Below are positions 24,398 through 34,716 of a DNA stretch of 64,000 nucleotides, one piece after another (positions within the stretch are counted from its first letter, which is position 1; each line of letters opens with the position of its first letter). A program made the position numbers and the translations under genes. The DNA comes from Pseudolysinimonas_A sp049651805 (GTDB lineage Bacteria; Actinomycetota; Actinomycetes; Actinomycetales; Microbacteriaceae), in contig NZ_JBASCU010000016.1 of assembly GCF_049651805.1 (NCBI RefSeq), forward strand, positions 18,399 to 82,398. The letters run 5' to 3'. The notes beneath the pieces were generated by a model. That model did not search any database, was not told the origin of the DNA, and saw nothing but the letters and a program-made list of their open reading frames with translations.

Positions 24398-24463
24398 GTG
24401 TAAAGAATGTTTGACACGCTCACTGTAAAGACATCCGGACACCATGTCAAGTCTTCTTTACAC
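24398..24463. promoter_or_regulatory. Inverted repeats enclosing the DUF4386 operon promoter
   Basis: GTGTAAAGAATGTTTGACA (24398–24416) and TGTCAAGTCTTCTTTACAC (24445–24463) are near-perfect inverted copies; a third TGTAAAGA lies between them at 24424. On the minus strand TTGACA (24450–24445) and TACAGT (24427–24422) are spaced 17 bp. Repressor binding to the TGTAAAGA units would block the promoter. Confidence 0.7.
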
Positions 24464-24601
24464 GAGCTTGGGTGTCGGCTACCTGGTCCGCCATGTGCGA
24501 ATCGCGCCGCGCGATTCGTGCAGGCACGATTCGCAGATCGCGGCCCAACTGGGGAAAGGGTGCGCGGGCGGCATCCAGGGCGCACCCGAGAGAATGGGGG
24601 C

Positions 24602-25588
24602 ATGGCGGAGTTCTGGGCGGCAGTCGTCGCGTTCTACGAGGGGCCGTTCGGCGTGCCGGCGCGCATCCTCACGATCGTCGTCGTCGCCTCGCTCGTGCGG
24701 CTCGTGCTGCAGATCGCCATCCGCCGCACCGTGAACCGCGTGATCAGCGGCGTGAAGAAGAAACAGAACGTCGAAGACACTGCGGCGCTGCAGGCATCCC
24801 CGGTCGCCGCCATGCGCATCGTGCAGCGCACCCGCGCGTTCGGCGGGGTGCTCTCAAGCACGGTGACGACGATCGTCGTGCTCGTGTCACTCGTGCTCAT
24901 CGTCTCGGCCATCGACCCGAACGCCACCGGAGCGTTCTCGCTCATTACGGCGGCCCTCGGCGCAGGCCTCGGCTTCGGCGCCCAGAACGTCGTGCGCGAC
25001 GTGCTCAACGGGCTCTTCATCGTCGCCGAAGACCAGCTTGGGGTCGGGGATGTCGTCGACCTCGGGCAGGCGACCGGCGTCGTCGAGGCGGTCGGCATCC
25101 GCGTCACCACCGTGCGCGACGTGAACGGCACCCTGTGGTACGTGCGCAACGGCGAGATCCTGCGGGTCGGCAACATGTCGCAGGGCTGGGCGCGCGTCAT
25201 CCTCGACCTCGCGCTCCCCTACGACGCCGACGTCGAGACGGTCAAGGAGCGGATGCTGCAGACCGGTATCGAGATGCGCGGCGACGGCAAGTGGAAGCGC
25301 CTCATGATGGAGCAACCCGAGATCTGGGGCATCGAGTCGATCTCGGCCGACGCGATCGTGCTTCGGCTCGTGGTGAAGACGCGCACCGGCGCGAAAGACG
25401 AGGTCGCGCGCGAGCTGCGGGCTCGGGTCAAGCGCACCCTCGACAGCCTCGGCATCCGGGTTCCGGCCGTCGCAGCTACGGCCACCGGCGCAGGAGCGGG
25501 GGGAGGCACCGAAGAAACCCCCGTCATCCCGGGTGTCATCAAGCAGCAGGCGGCGCCGCGACCGCCCACCACCGGAGGCAAGAAGTGA
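24602..25588 (+). CDS. MscS-family mechanosensitive channel
   Basis: A 328-residue channel. Two or three N-terminal helices, then the MscS pore helix region LITAALGAGLGFGAQNVVRDVLNGLFIVAEDQLGVGDVVDLGQATGVVEAV (short motif GAGLGFGAQ), a beta domain and an alpha/beta C-terminal domain, ending in a Thr/Pro/Gly-rich tail. Releases solutes upon hypo-osmotic shock. ATG at 24602 starts the first helix. GTGA overlap with glbO downstream. Confidence 0.92.
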   Translation: MAEFWAAVVAFYEGPFGVPARILTIVVVASLVRLVLQIAIRRTVNRVISGVKKKQNVEDTAALQASPVAAMRIVQRTRAFGGVLSSTVTTIVVLVSLVLIVSAIDPNATGAFSLITAALGAGLGFGAQNVVRDVLNGLFIVAEDQLGVGDVVDLGQATGVVEAVGIRVTTVRDVNGTLWYVRNGEILRVGNMSQGWARVILDLALPYDADVETVKERMLQTGIEMRGDGKWKRLMMEQPEIWGIESISADAIVLRLVVKTRTGAKDEVARELRARVKRTLDSLGIRVPAVAATATGAGAGGGTEETPVIPGVIKQQAAPRPPTTGGKK

Positions 25589-26007
25589 ACAACCTGATGC
25601 TGCGCGACGGCCCCGGCGGCGAACCCGTCGGCGCCAACTTCTGGCGCGAGGTCGGCGGGCGCGCGACGTTCGAGAAACTCGTGCGCGCCTTCTACGAGGG
25701 CGTGCAGACCGACGAGGTGCTCTGGCCGATGTACCCGGAGGGCGACCTCGAGGGGGCGATCCAGCGCCTCACCGGGTTCCTCGAGCAGTACTGGGGCGGC
25801 CCCGGCACCTACAGCGAGCAGCGCGGGCATCCGCGGCTGCGCATCCGCCACAACCCGTTCAAGGTCAATCCCGACGCCCGCGACCGGTGGCTGAAGCACA
25901 TGCGCGTTGCGGTCGATTCGCTCGACCTCTCGCCGCTGCACGAGAACATGCTCTGGGACTACCTCGAACGCGCCGCCCACGCGATGGTCAACACGTTCGA
26001 CGAATAG
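25585..26007 (+). CDS. glbO: Group II truncated haemoglobin
   Basis: A 140-residue trHbO-type globin. Features: GGRATFEKLVRAFYEGV (B10 Tyr), proximal His in HPRLRIRHNPFKV, and Trp G8 in DRWLKHM. The GTG start at 25585 overlaps the MscS stop (GTGA) and has GGAGG 8 nt upstream. Binds oxygen or peroxide; linked to respiratory/oxidative protection in mycobacteria. The coupling with an osmotic channel is unusual but may be simple packing. Confidence 0.92.
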   Translation: MNNLMLRDGPGGEPVGANFWREVGGRATFEKLVRAFYEGVQTDEVLWPMYPEGDLEGAIQRLTGFLEQYWGGPGTYSEQRGHPRLRIRHNPFKVNPDARDRWLKHMRVAVDSLDLSPLHENMLWDYLERAAHAMVNTFDE

Positions 26008-26081
26008 TCGACGTTCATTCGTCAGGATGAACCCCGACGCTCGAAGGGCGGCTAGCCTCAGAAGTCAGGGAAAGGGGCCGC

Positions 26082-27740
26082 ATGACTGCGCACGCCGACG
26101 TGATCGTTATCGGAGCCGGACTGGCGGGGCTCGTCGCCACGGCAGAACTCGTCGAGGCCGGCAAGCGGGTGATCGTGCTCGAACAGGAGCCCGAATCGTG
26201 CCTCGGGGGGCAGGCCTGGTGGTCGTTCGGCGGGCTCTTCCTCGTCGACTCGCCCGAGCAGCGCCGCTTGGGCATCAAGGACTCCCACGAGCTTGCCCGG
26301 CAGGACTGGTTCGCGAGCGCCGAGTTCGACCGCGACGACGAGGATGCCTGGGGGCGCCAGTGGGCGGAGGCCTACCTCGCGTTCGCCGCTGGCGAGAAGC
26401 GGCAGTGGCTCGCCTCGAAGGGCGTGAAGTTCTTCCCCGTCGTCGGCTGGGCGGAGCGCGGCGGGTACACCGCGACCGGCCACGGCAACTCGGTGCCCCG
26501 GTTCCACATCACCTGGGGCACCGGGCCCGGGCTCCTCGAACCGTTCATCAAGGCCGTGCGGCAGGGGGTCGAGAAGGGTCTCGTCGACCTGCGCTTCCGG
26601 CACCGGGTGGATGCCCTCACCGTCACCAAAGGCGCGGTCACCGGAGCGAGCGGCAGCATCCTCGCCCCGTCGGATGCGGCCCGCGGTGAGGCGTCGAGCC
26701 GCGACACCGTCGGCGAGTTCACCCTCGAAGCCTCCGCCGTGCTCGTCGCCTCCGGCGGTATCGGCGGCAACCACGAGTTGGTGCGCAAGTGGTGGCCCGA
26801 GTGGCTCGGCACCGCGCCCACGACGATGCTCAGCGGGGTGCCCGCCCACGTCGACGGGCGAATGCTCGGCATCTCGGAAGAGGCGGGCGCGACGCTCGTG
26901 AACCGCGACCGCATGTGGCACTACCTCGAAGGCATCCAAAACCACACGCCGGTGTGGGCCGACCACGGCATCCGCATCCTGCCCGGGCCGTCGAGCCTGT
27001 GGTTCGATGCCCTCGGTCGCCGCCTGCCCGTTCCACTGTTCCCCGGATTCGACACGCTCGGCACCCTCGAACACCTGCGCACGACCGGGCACGACCACTC
27101 CTGGTTCGTGCTCACGCAAAGCGTCATCGAGAAGGAGTTCGCCCTCTCCGGCAGCGAGCAGAACCCCGACCTCACCGGCAAGAGCGTGCGCGAACTGATC
27201 CGGCAGCGACTGGGCAAGGGCGCGACGGATGCCGTCGAGGCGTTCAAAGAGAAGGGTGCCGACTTCGTCGTCGCCGACAGCCTCGACGAACTGTTCGCCG
27301 GCATGAAGCAGCTGTCGCCTGACGTCGAGATCGACTTCCAGGAGATGAAGTACGAGATCGAGGCCCGCGACCGCGAGATCGACAACACCTTCACCAAGGA
27401 TGCCCAGATCACCGCCCTGCGCGGCGCCCGCAACTACCGGGGCGACAAACTCATCCGCGTCGCCAAGCCGCACAAGTTCCTCGACCCGGCGCACCACCCG
27501 CTTATCGCGGTGAAGCTGCACGTGCTCACCCGCAAGAGCCTGGGCGGCATCCAGACCGACCTGTCATCGCGCGCCCTCGGTTCCGACGGGTCACCGATCC
27601 CCGGCCTTTACGCGGTGGGCGAGGTCGCCGGTTTCGGCGGCGGCGGCGTGCACGGCTACCGCTCCCTGGAGGGCACCTTCCTCGGAGGCTGCCTCTTCAC
27701 GGGTCGCTCCGCGGGTCGGGCTATCGCCGACAGCCTCTGA
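26082..27740 (+). CDS. FAD-binding dehydrogenase (fumarate reductase/KsdD-like flavoprotein)
   Basis: A 552-residue flavoprotein. N-terminal dinucleotide motif ADVIVIGAGLAGLVATAELVEAGKRVIVLEQE; middle GIGGNHELVRKWWPE; C-terminal FAD contact GLYAVGEVAGFGGGGVHGYRSLEGTFLGGCLFTGRSAGR. Matches the 'putative FAD-binding dehydrogenase' group (PRK12834 type) related to ketosteroid dehydrogenases; the hydride acceptor is unknown. AAAGGGG lies before the ATG. Followed by a dispersed repeat. Confidence 0.88.
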   Translation: MTAHADVIVIGAGLAGLVATAELVEAGKRVIVLEQEPESCLGGQAWWSFGGLFLVDSPEQRRLGIKDSHELARQDWFASAEFDRDDEDAWGRQWAEAYLAFAAGEKRQWLASKGVKFFPVVGWAERGGYTATGHGNSVPRFHITWGTGPGLLEPFIKAVRQGVEKGLVDLRFRHRVDALTVTKGAVTGASGSILAPSDAARGEASSRDTVGEFTLEASAVLVASGGIGGNHELVRKWWPEWLGTAPTTMLSGVPAHVDGRMLGISEEAGATLVNRDRMWHYLEGIQNHTPVWADHGIRILPGPSSLWFDALGRRLPVPLFPGFDTLGTLEHLRTTGHDHSWFVLTQSVIEKEFALSGSEQNPDLTGKSVRELIRQRLGKGATDAVEAFKEKGADFVVADSLDELFAGMKQLSPDVEIDFQEMKYEIEARDREIDNTFTKDAQITALRGARNYRGDKLIRVAKPHKFLDPAHHPLIAVKLHVLTRKSLGGIQTDLSSRALGSDGSPIPGLYAVGEVAGFGGGGVHGYRSLEGTFLGGCLFTGRSAGRAIADSL

Positions 27741-27747
27741 CCCACTC

Positions 27748-27805
27748 GGTGGTCGAGTAGGCGGCGCAGCCGCCGTGTCGAGACTACGCGGCTACTCGAC
27801 CACCG
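27748..27805. repeat. Dispersed palindromic repeat, copy 6 plus inverted half copy
   Basis: Full unit 27748–27784 with inner stem GGCGGC/GCCGCC (loop GCA), followed by an inverted half unit GCGGCTACTCGACCACC (to 27805). Together they can form a hairpin between two convergent genes. Confidence 0.85.
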
Positions 27806-27812
27806 AATCGGG

Positions 27813-28469
27813 CTAGCGCAGAAGGTTCCAGGCGCGGCGTTTGACGAGCACGTGGCCGCGCTGCGTGCTGAGCCGCGTCCACGGTCCGCTCTCGTAGACC
27901 CGGACGGGGTCGTCGCCGAGGAAGCCGAGGGCGAAGGCGGCGAAGGCGGCGCCGGAGGGGATGTGTTCCGCGCCGGCGATGGGGCGGCCCCAGACTTCAC
28001 CGCGAACGCGACGCACGATCTGCTCACCGACGCCGTCCGGAACAGCTGCCGCGACATCCCGGATGCCGGCGCGCGCCGACCCCTCGAGGAGCGTCGGTAA
28101 CACTTCGCCGATCTGCTGCCAGCCGCCGCGGGGAGGTGAGATGGCGGCCCAGGTGGCCGTGTTGACCTCCATCGGCAGGCCCACCGTCGTGGCGCCTTCG
28201 CCCTGAGCGCGCTCGATGCGTTGGATGAGGGAGCGCACCGGCACGACGACGTCGAAGCCGGTGGGCTGCGTGAGCGCGAACGTGCGGAGGCCGAGAACCG
28301 TCGCGCTCTCGTCGAGCAGACCCGCGGGAGCGAACACCGAACAGTAGGCAGCGAGAACCCCGGAGCCCGCGATGAGTCGCACGGAACCCTCCTCGACCCG
28401 CGCGGCGCGCGAGAGGTAGACCTGGAGATCATCGAGGGAGGGAGCATCGGCCAGAGTGAAGGAGCTCAT
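27813..28469 (-). CDS. Conserved hypothetical protein
   Basis: A 218-residue soluble protein, no signal peptide. Not recognised. Short blocks that look conserved are PSLDDLQVYLSRAARV at the start, VAAYCSVFAPAGLLD-like (LAAYCSVFAPAGL), and LGFLGDDPVRVYESGPWTRLST near the end. AGAAGG is found before the ATG. It starts 21 bp from the divergent tesB gene. Confidence 0.72.
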   Translation of the reverse strand: MSSFTLADAPSLDDLQVYLSRAARVEEGSVRLIAGSGVLAAYCSVFAPAGLLDESATVLGLRTFALTQPTGFDVVVPVRSLIQRIERAQGEGATTVGLPMEVNTATWAAISPPRGGWQQIGEVLPTLLEGSARAGIRDVAAAVPDGVGEQIVRRVRGEVWGRPIAGAEHIPSGAAFAAFALGFLGDDPVRVYESGPWTRLSTQRGHVLVKRRAWNLLR

Positions 28470-28490
28470 GCGCCTTCTAAACTACAACCC

Positions 28491-29360
28491 GTGAGCGATC
28501 CCCTGGCAGGCTTTCTGGCCGCCCTCGATCTGACCGACACCGGAGCACGCACCAGGGAAGACATCTTCACCGGTCCGAGCCAATGGATGCCGGGCGGGCG
28601 GGTGTTCGGCGGGCAGGTGCTCGCGCAGGCTCTCGTCGCCGCCACTCGCACCGTTCCGGAGGATCGCCGGGTGCATTCGATGCACGGCTACTTCCTGCGC
28701 CCGGGCGATGTCGAGCAGCCGATCACGTTCTCGGTCGACCGCATCCACGACGGCCGGTCCTTCGCGACCCGCCGCACCCAGTGCTACCAGAACGGCGAGC
28801 CGATCCTGTCGATGATCGCGTCGTTCCAGGATGCCGACCCGGGGCTCGAGCACTCCGTCACGATGCCCGACGGGGTCCCCGACCCCGAGTCGCTGCCGAG
28901 CACGGCCGACGTGCTGGGCGGCTCCGATCACCCGGTCGCGAAGTTCTGGTCGACCGGGCGCGCGTTCGACATCCGGCACGTTCAGCATCCCGTGTACTTC
29001 CCCGGTGACGCCGAGCGCACGCCGCGGCAGGCGGTGTGGATGAAGGCGATCGGCCGCCTCCCCGACGACGTGAACCTGCACCGGGCGGCGCTGGCCTACG
29101 CGAGCGACTATTCGATTCTCGAGCCGATCATGCGCGCGCACGGCGTCGCCTGGGGCACGCCCGGGCTCAAGGCCGCGAGCCTCGACCACGCGATGTGGTG
29201 GCATCGCGACGGTCGGGTCGACGAGTGGCTGCTCTACGAGCAGGAGTCACCGGTCGCCCTCGGCGGTCGCGGCCTGTCGTTCGGCCGTATCTTCTCGCGC
29301 GACGGAGTGTTGCTCGCGACAGTCGCCCAGGAGGGCATGGTCCGCGTTCCGGTCGCTTAG
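28491..29360 (+). CDS. tesB: Acyl-CoA thioesterase II
   Basis: A 289-residue double-hotdog thioesterase hydrolysing acyl-CoA. First hotdog: GGRVFGGQVLAQALVAATRTVPEDRRVHSMHGYFLRPGD; second hotdog: LNxHRAALAYASDYSIL (with catalytic-type Asp) and SLDHAMWWHRD. GTG start at 28491 lies 7 nt after a TAAACT box, so leaderless. Its stop overlaps that of the convergent HAAS gene. Confidence 0.93.
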   Translation: MSDPLAGFLAALDLTDTGARTREDIFTGPSQWMPGGRVFGGQVLAQALVAATRTVPEDRRVHSMHGYFLRPGDVEQPITFSVDRIHDGRSFATRRTQCYQNGEPILSMIASFQDADPGLEHSVTMPDGVPDPESLPSTADVLGGSDHPVAKFWSTGRAFDIRHVQHPVYFPGDAERTPRQAVWMKAIGRLPDDVNLHRAALAYASDYSILEPIMRAHGVAWGTPGLKAASLDHAMWWHRDGRVDEWLLYEQESPVALGGRGLSFGRIFSRDGVLLATVAQEGMVRVPVA

Positions 29361-30373
29361 CCGCGGGTTACCGACCGGTCGGCCTGCACCGTCTTGATCA
29401 CGCTGTCGGCGGTCGCCCACCCGCCGATCGCGACGAGCGCGATCGATGCGATGGTCGCACCCGGGCTTCCAGCGGCGACGAATTCCGCCCAGCCGAGCCG
29501 GTCGAGGTAGGCCTCGTTGAGGGCGGCACCGGTCGCGACCAGCCAGACCATCGGGCCGATCGTCGCGATCGTGAGCACCGCGTTGACCGCGACGAGCGGC
29601 CAGGTCCACCGTCCGACGCGGTAGAGCACCACGGCGAAGGTACCGGTCAGCACGGCGAGGGCGATCAGGTAGGGCAGCCAGAACGACCACAGCGCGGGGT
29701 TGATCACGGGAATCGGCGATCCGTCGGCCTCCTCGAAGTTCGACGAGATCTGCTGCCAGACCAGCGCGACTGGCACCAACAGCGCGACGACGAGCGAAGC
29801 GATCAGCTCGCTGCGGCCACCGGTGGTTCCGGTCGCGACGGCGGGAAGGTCGTCGGGGTCGAACGGCGAGTTGTCCTTCAGCCCCGACTTCTTGGCGACC
29901 CCCATGCGCTCGACGAGCGCGAAGACGAGGGTCACCCAGAAGCCGAGGTGCACCCCCACGCTGATGACGATGCCGACGGTGCCGCCGATGAGTTCCCCGG
30001 GTGCGGCGCCGGTGAGCGCGTTGATCACGAACAGGGTGATGGCGACGATCGGGATGACGGTGACCGCCAGCAACTTCAGCAGCCGAACGTAGTCGACGTA
30101 CAGGTCGGGGCCGATCAGCGCGAGCGGGCGCCCGGCATACCCGGCAGCGAGACGCATCGGCTCCCCGAGTTCGGTCAGCACGGCCTTCTCGGCGGCATCC
30201 GGGGTCGCCCCGGCGGCAACCCGGGCGTCGACGTCATCCGCGATGCTGGCGCGCAACTCGCGATCGATGTCGGTGCGCTTGCTCTCGGGCAGCGACTTGA
30301 GCACCGCCCAGACGTAGCGGTCGGTGAGGGTGTCGGCCGTCGGGCGGCCGACGGGGCGGCGGGTGGTGCTCAT
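29357..30373 (-). CDS. HAAS/DUF1700-like membrane protein
   Basis: A 338-residue protein. The N-terminal cytosolic part (DRYVWAVLKSLPESKRTDIDRELRASIADDVDARVAAG, residues ~15–95, with AVLTELGEPMRLAAGYAGRP) is the HAAS/permease-prefix type helical domain; about seven membrane helices follow. Its ATG overlaps the PadR stop (ATGA). PadR–HAAS pairs are common in Gram-positives and act in envelope stress responses; the exact role is unknown. Confidence 0.82.
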   Translation of the reverse strand: MSTTRRPVGRPTADTLTDRYVWAVLKSLPESKRTDIDRELRASIADDVDARVAAGATPDAAEKAVLTELGEPMRLAAGYAGRPLALIGPDLYVDYVRLLKLLAVTVIPIVAITLFVINALTGAAPGELIGGTVGIVISVGVHLGFWVTLVFALVERMGVAKKSGLKDNSPFDPDDLPAVATGTTGGRSELIASLVVALLVPVALVWQQISSNFEEADGSPIPVINPALWSFWLPYLIALAVLTGTFAVVLYRVGRWTWPLVAVNAVLTIATIGPMVWLVATGAALNEAYLDRLGWAEFVAAGSPGATIASIALVAIGGWATADSVIKTVQADRSVTRG

Positions 30374-30705
30374 GGGGTCTCCTTCCGGGAGATTCGGTCG
30401 ATCGAGGTCTGGAGGTTGTTCCAGTCGGCGAGGAGGACGCCGGCGAGCGAGTCGCCGGCGGGGCTCGTGCGGTAGAACTTGCGCGGCCGCGACTCGTCGG
30501 TGTTCCACTCGCTCACCAGTAGCCCCTGGGATTCGAGGCGGCGCAACAGCGGGTAGAGCGTGTTGCCTTCGACGGGGATGCCGGCCGCCGCGAGTTGCTC
30601 GAGTAGCGCATACCCGTACTGCGGGGTGCGCAGCATCAGCAGGCAGGCGAGCACCGCGGTGCCGCGGCGCAGCTCCTGGAGTTGCGCATTGTCATTCTCA
30701 CTCAC
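30370..30705 (-). CDS. PadR-family transcriptional regulator
   Basis: A 111-residue winged-helix repressor; GTAVLACLLMLRTPQYGYALLEQLAAAGIPVEGNTLYPLLRRLESQGLLVSEW is the PadR DNA-binding domain, followed by one dimerisation helix. It forms a coupled pair with the HAAS membrane protein. A TGTGTG/CACACA palindrome just upstream is the likely autoregulatory operator. Confidence 0.92.
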   Translation of the reverse strand: MSENDNAQLQELRRGTAVLACLLMLRTPQYGYALLEQLAAAGIPVEGNTLYPLLRRLESQGLLVSEWNTDESRPRKFYRTSPAGDSLAGVLLADWNNLQTSIDRISRKETP

Positions 30706-30719
30706 GATTCACACTTTAC

Positions 30720-30732
30720 TGTGTGTCACACA
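30720..30732. promoter_or_regulatory. Putative PadR operator
   Basis: TGTGTGTCACACA is a perfect 13-bp palindrome, 15 bp before the PadR start codon and inside the promoter region. Confidence 0.5.
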
Positions 30733-30756
30733 CTATCGTCAATCGCCAATATCGTT

Positions 30757-30797
30757 GGTTGAGTAGCATGCCGCGCAGCGGGATGCGTGTCGAAACC
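30757..30797. repeat. Dispersed palindromic repeat, copy 7
   Basis: GGTTGAGTAGC…GTGTCGAAACC variant with an enlarged, imperfect inner stem (CATGCCGC/GCGGGATG). Followed after 15 bp by a partial GGTTTCGATACACC unit. Confidence 0.8.
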
Positions 30798-30828
30798 AGA
30801 CAGGACGAACGTGGGTTTCGATACACCC

Positions 30829-30866
30829 GGTCTCGACACGCCCGCTTCGCGGGCTACTCGACCACC
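30829..30866. repeat. Dispersed palindromic repeat, copy 8 (inverted)
   Basis: GGTCTCGACACG…CTCGACCACC with inner stem CCCGC/GCGGG and loop TTC. Ends 15 bp from the thioesterase gene. Confidence 0.88.
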
Positions 30867-30881
30867 GAGGAGGGGAAGCGC

Positions 30882-31366
30882 CTAGGAACGCTTGGCGAAC
30901 GCGACCGGGGTGTCGATGTGGGATGCCCACGCCTCCCGCTCGCGGTCGGTGATGCGCCGCGGGCGACCGGATGCGGCATCCACCAGCACGATCGTCGTCG
31001 CGGCCTTCGCGAACACGACGTGCGGGTCGGCCCCGTCGGGCGAGCACACCTCGTAGCAGACGTCGAGGCTCGCGCCGCCGAGGCGGCCGATCCAGAGCTG
31101 CACGTCGAGCGGCTCCCGCAGGTACGGGATCGGCGCGAGGTACTCGACCTCTTGCCGGGCGACGAGGGTGATGGTGTCGGCATCCCGGGTGTCGGCGATG
31201 GGTGCCTCGGCGTCGTTCACGCCCTCGACCCGCAGGTCGCCGGCGCCCCAGAACACCGAGATGCGCGACTCTTCGAGCAGCGTCAGCATGGCGGCGTTGT
31301 TGACGTGGCCGTAGGCGTCGAGATCGTTCCAGCGCAGCCGGATCGGAACGTGGATGCGCGACACGA

Positions 31367-31370
<4 letters not shown>
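30882..31370 (-). CDS. Hotdog-fold acyl-CoA thioesterase (4HBT/YbgC type)
   Basis: A 162-residue hotdog protein with RLRWNDLDAYGHVNNAAMLTLLEESRISVF (catalytic Asp in LDAYGHVNN) and VARQEVEYLAPIPY. The frame opens at a TTG (31370) that overlaps the ettA stop as TTGA; a GTG two codons later (31364) is an alternative. Co-transcribed with ettA. Hydrolyses short or aromatic acyl-CoA; substrate unknown. Confidence 0.85.
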
Positions 31371-33049
<1,679 letters not shown>

Positions 33050-33098
33050 ACCCTCCAGCTTAGGAGGGGCTGCGTGCGCAACCGGACGGGCGGTGGCG

Positions 33099-33569
33099 CT
33101 ACCAGTCGATGGGGCGGGTGGAGCCGACGAGGCAGCGGCCTGTACTCAGCAGCACGCCGGTCGTGGAGGCGTAGCCGATGTTGCCGTACTGGCCGATGAG
33201 GCAAGTGCCGTTGATACGGATGGCGAACTGGATGTTGTCGGCGGCGAGGTCGATCGACGTTCGGTCGGGGGTGACTTCCATGTCTGACTTCGGGTAGCCG
33301 GCGTTGACGAGGTTGTCGATGAACGCACGACCGTCGAGCGCTCCCCCTGCGGCGATCAGCTCAGTGTTGACGAGGTCGAAGAACGCGAGGTTGTCGTCGG
33401 CGGAACCCTCGAGGTCGATTCCGGGCCCGGTCGGCGGTGCTGCCGTGGCACTGCCGCTGGGCGTCGGGGTCGGGGTCGGCGTGGGCGCTTCGACGCACCC
33501 GGTGAGTACGAGCGCTAGCACCGCGAACCCGATGACACCTGCGCGCACCGGCCTGCTCGGCATTCCCAC
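33099..33569 (-). CDS. Conserved lipoprotein (DUF6993-like)
   Basis: A 156-residue lipoprotein with lipobox LTGC (ALVLTGC) followed by a Thr/Pro linker (PTPTPTPTPSGS). The folded part has DNLAFFDLVNTELIAAGGALDGRAFIDNLVNAGY and two Cys (NGTCLIGQYG, STGRCLVG) that could form a disulfide outside the cell. The pattern fits a small actinobacterial family I recall as DUF6993. Function unknown. Confidence 0.75.
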   Translation of the reverse strand: MGMPSRPVRAGVIGFAVLALVLTGCVEAPTPTPTPTPSGSATAAPPTGPGIDLEGSADDNLAFFDLVNTELIAAGGALDGRAFIDNLVNAGYPKSDMEVTPDRTSIDLAADNIQFAIRINGTCLIGQYGNIGYASTTGVLLSTGRCLVGSTRPIDW

Positions 33570-33661
33570 TCCCCGTCCTGACCCGTCGGCTGCCGAGGGT
33601 CGTCACGATTGTACGGTGCAGCGGGAACGGTAGCCTCGACCTGAGAGACCGGGAGGGTCGA

Positions 33662-33901
33662 ATGGCAGTCGACGTGCGTGGCTACAGCTACTTCATCGAG
33701 CGCCGCAACGACAAGCAGTGGGTGGCGACGGTCACCGAGTATCCCGAACTGAGTGGCGTCTCGAAGTTCCACAACCGGGCGCTCAACCGGCTCTACGCCG
33801 CCGTCGAGGCCGAAGTCATTCGGCGCTACCGGGCGGGCGAGCACATCCCGCCCGCACCGAAGAAGCAACCGAACCTGCTGAAGACGCTCGGCCTCAACTG
33901 A
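33662..33901 (+). CDS. HicB-like small protein
   Basis: A 79-residue protein with a HicB-type partial RNase-H-like fold: YSYFIERRNDKQWVATVTEYPELSGVS, then a helix ALNRLYAAVEAEVIRRYRAGEHIPPAP. GGGAGGGTCGA precedes the ATG. No HicA-like toxin gene is adjacent, so an orphan antitoxin-like or independent regulatory role is possible. Confidence 0.65.
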   Translation: MAVDVRGYSYFIERRNDKQWVATVTEYPELSGVSKFHNRALNRLYAAVEAEVIRRYRAGEHIPPAPKKQPNLLKTLGLN

Positions 33902-33920
33902 CGCATCGTCGCCGACCGAC

Positions 33921-34418
33921 TCAGAACGGCACCGGCAGCTCGCTCGGGTGCTTCGCCCGCTGCTCGGCGAGTTCATCGACCGAGAGTTCCGGCACCTCCG
34001 GCCCTTCGGGGATCTCTTCCGCCGCGGCCGCACTCTCGGGGGTGTCAGGCGTCGCGGTGGACGCCGGGGTGCGGGTGAAGACCGAGGTGCCGAACGTGAG
34101 GTCGTGGCCGAGGCTGTCGGCATCCACCTCCACGTTGATGCCCGACTTCTCGTCGGTCGCCCACTCGCGCACTCGCAGCCGACCGGTGACGATCACGCGC
34201 TGACCCTTGAGGATCGAGCCGATCGCGTTCGCCGCGAGCGACCGGAAGGCAGTGACGGTGTACCAGTTGGTGTCGGCATCGACCCAAGATTGCTGAGTCT
34301 TGTCGAACTTGCGCTGCGTCGACGCGAGGCGGAACGAGGTGATCTCCAACTTCTCGCTCGTGACGATGTGCTTGGGCGGGGTGGCGACGATTCCCGTGAG
34401 GGTGATGGTGTCTGACAT
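33921..34418 (-). CDS. ssb: Single-stranded DNA-binding protein (short paralogue type)
   Basis: A 165-residue OB-fold protein: MSDTITLTGIVATPPKHIVTSEKLEITSFRLASTQRK, then WYTVTAFRSLAANAIGSILKGQRVIVTGRLRVREW, followed by an acidic/Pro-rich tail ending ELPVPF. It lacks the DDDxPF tip typical of the main replicative SSB, so it is probably a second, stress- or competence-related SSB. GAAGGAG lies before the ATG. The 59-bp direct repeat lies 108 bp upstream. Confidence 0.85.
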   Translation of the reverse strand: MSDTITLTGIVATPPKHIVTSEKLEITSFRLASTQRKFDKTQQSWVDADTNWYTVTAFRSLAANAIGSILKGQRVIVTGRLRVREWATDEKSGINVEVDADSLGHDLTFGTSVFTRTPASTATPDTPESAAAAEEIPEGPEVPELSVDELAEQRAKHPSELPVPF

Positions 34419-34525
34419 CCGAGTTCTCCTTCTTCGATAGGTGGGCTCGGATGCCGGCGCCCGCTCGTGCCGTGGAAGGGGCGACCGGCATCCGATCGCT
34501 CCACCCTCGCGAACCCGCGCGGACG

Positions 34526-34584
34526 CGACGACGCCCGGCACGCGATCTGCGGAACGCGGCCGGGCGTCGGCGGTTGGGAAGGAC
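34526..34584. repeat. 59-bp direct repeat, left copy
   Basis: Starts CGACGACGCCCGGC and ends CGGTTGGGAAGGAC; one mismatch (A for T) against the right copy at 36907–36965. Contains an inverted repeat GACGCCCGGC/GCCGGGCGTC. Bounds a ~2.3-kb segment with lower GC. Confidence 0.88.
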
Positions 34585-34648
34585 AGTCCGGGCAGCTGCA
34601 CACTTCTTCTGCGTAGCCTGCGCTGTTCCTGCTATGAAACGCAGACGG

Positions 34649-34704
34649 TTGTCCAGAGTGACAGCATGGATTAGTTTGGGGATAGTGCCAGTTTGCACTT
34701 CCCC
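34649..34704 (+). promoter_or_regulatory. Promoter and leader inverted repeat of the AlbA_2 gene
   Basis: TTGTCC (34649–34654) and TAGTTT (34672–34677) are spaced 17 bp. Directly after, at 34678–34704, GGGG-AT-AGTGC pairs with GCACT-T-CCCC around CAGTTT, an operator or leader hairpin just before the AAAGGA ribosome site. Confidence 0.6.
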
Positions 34705-34716
34705 CAAAGGAACACA

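Noticed and set aside
33662..33901. A HicAB toxin–antitoxin pair
   Set aside because: Only a HicB-like partner is present; no HicA-like double-stranded RNA-binding toxin is adjacent on either strand.
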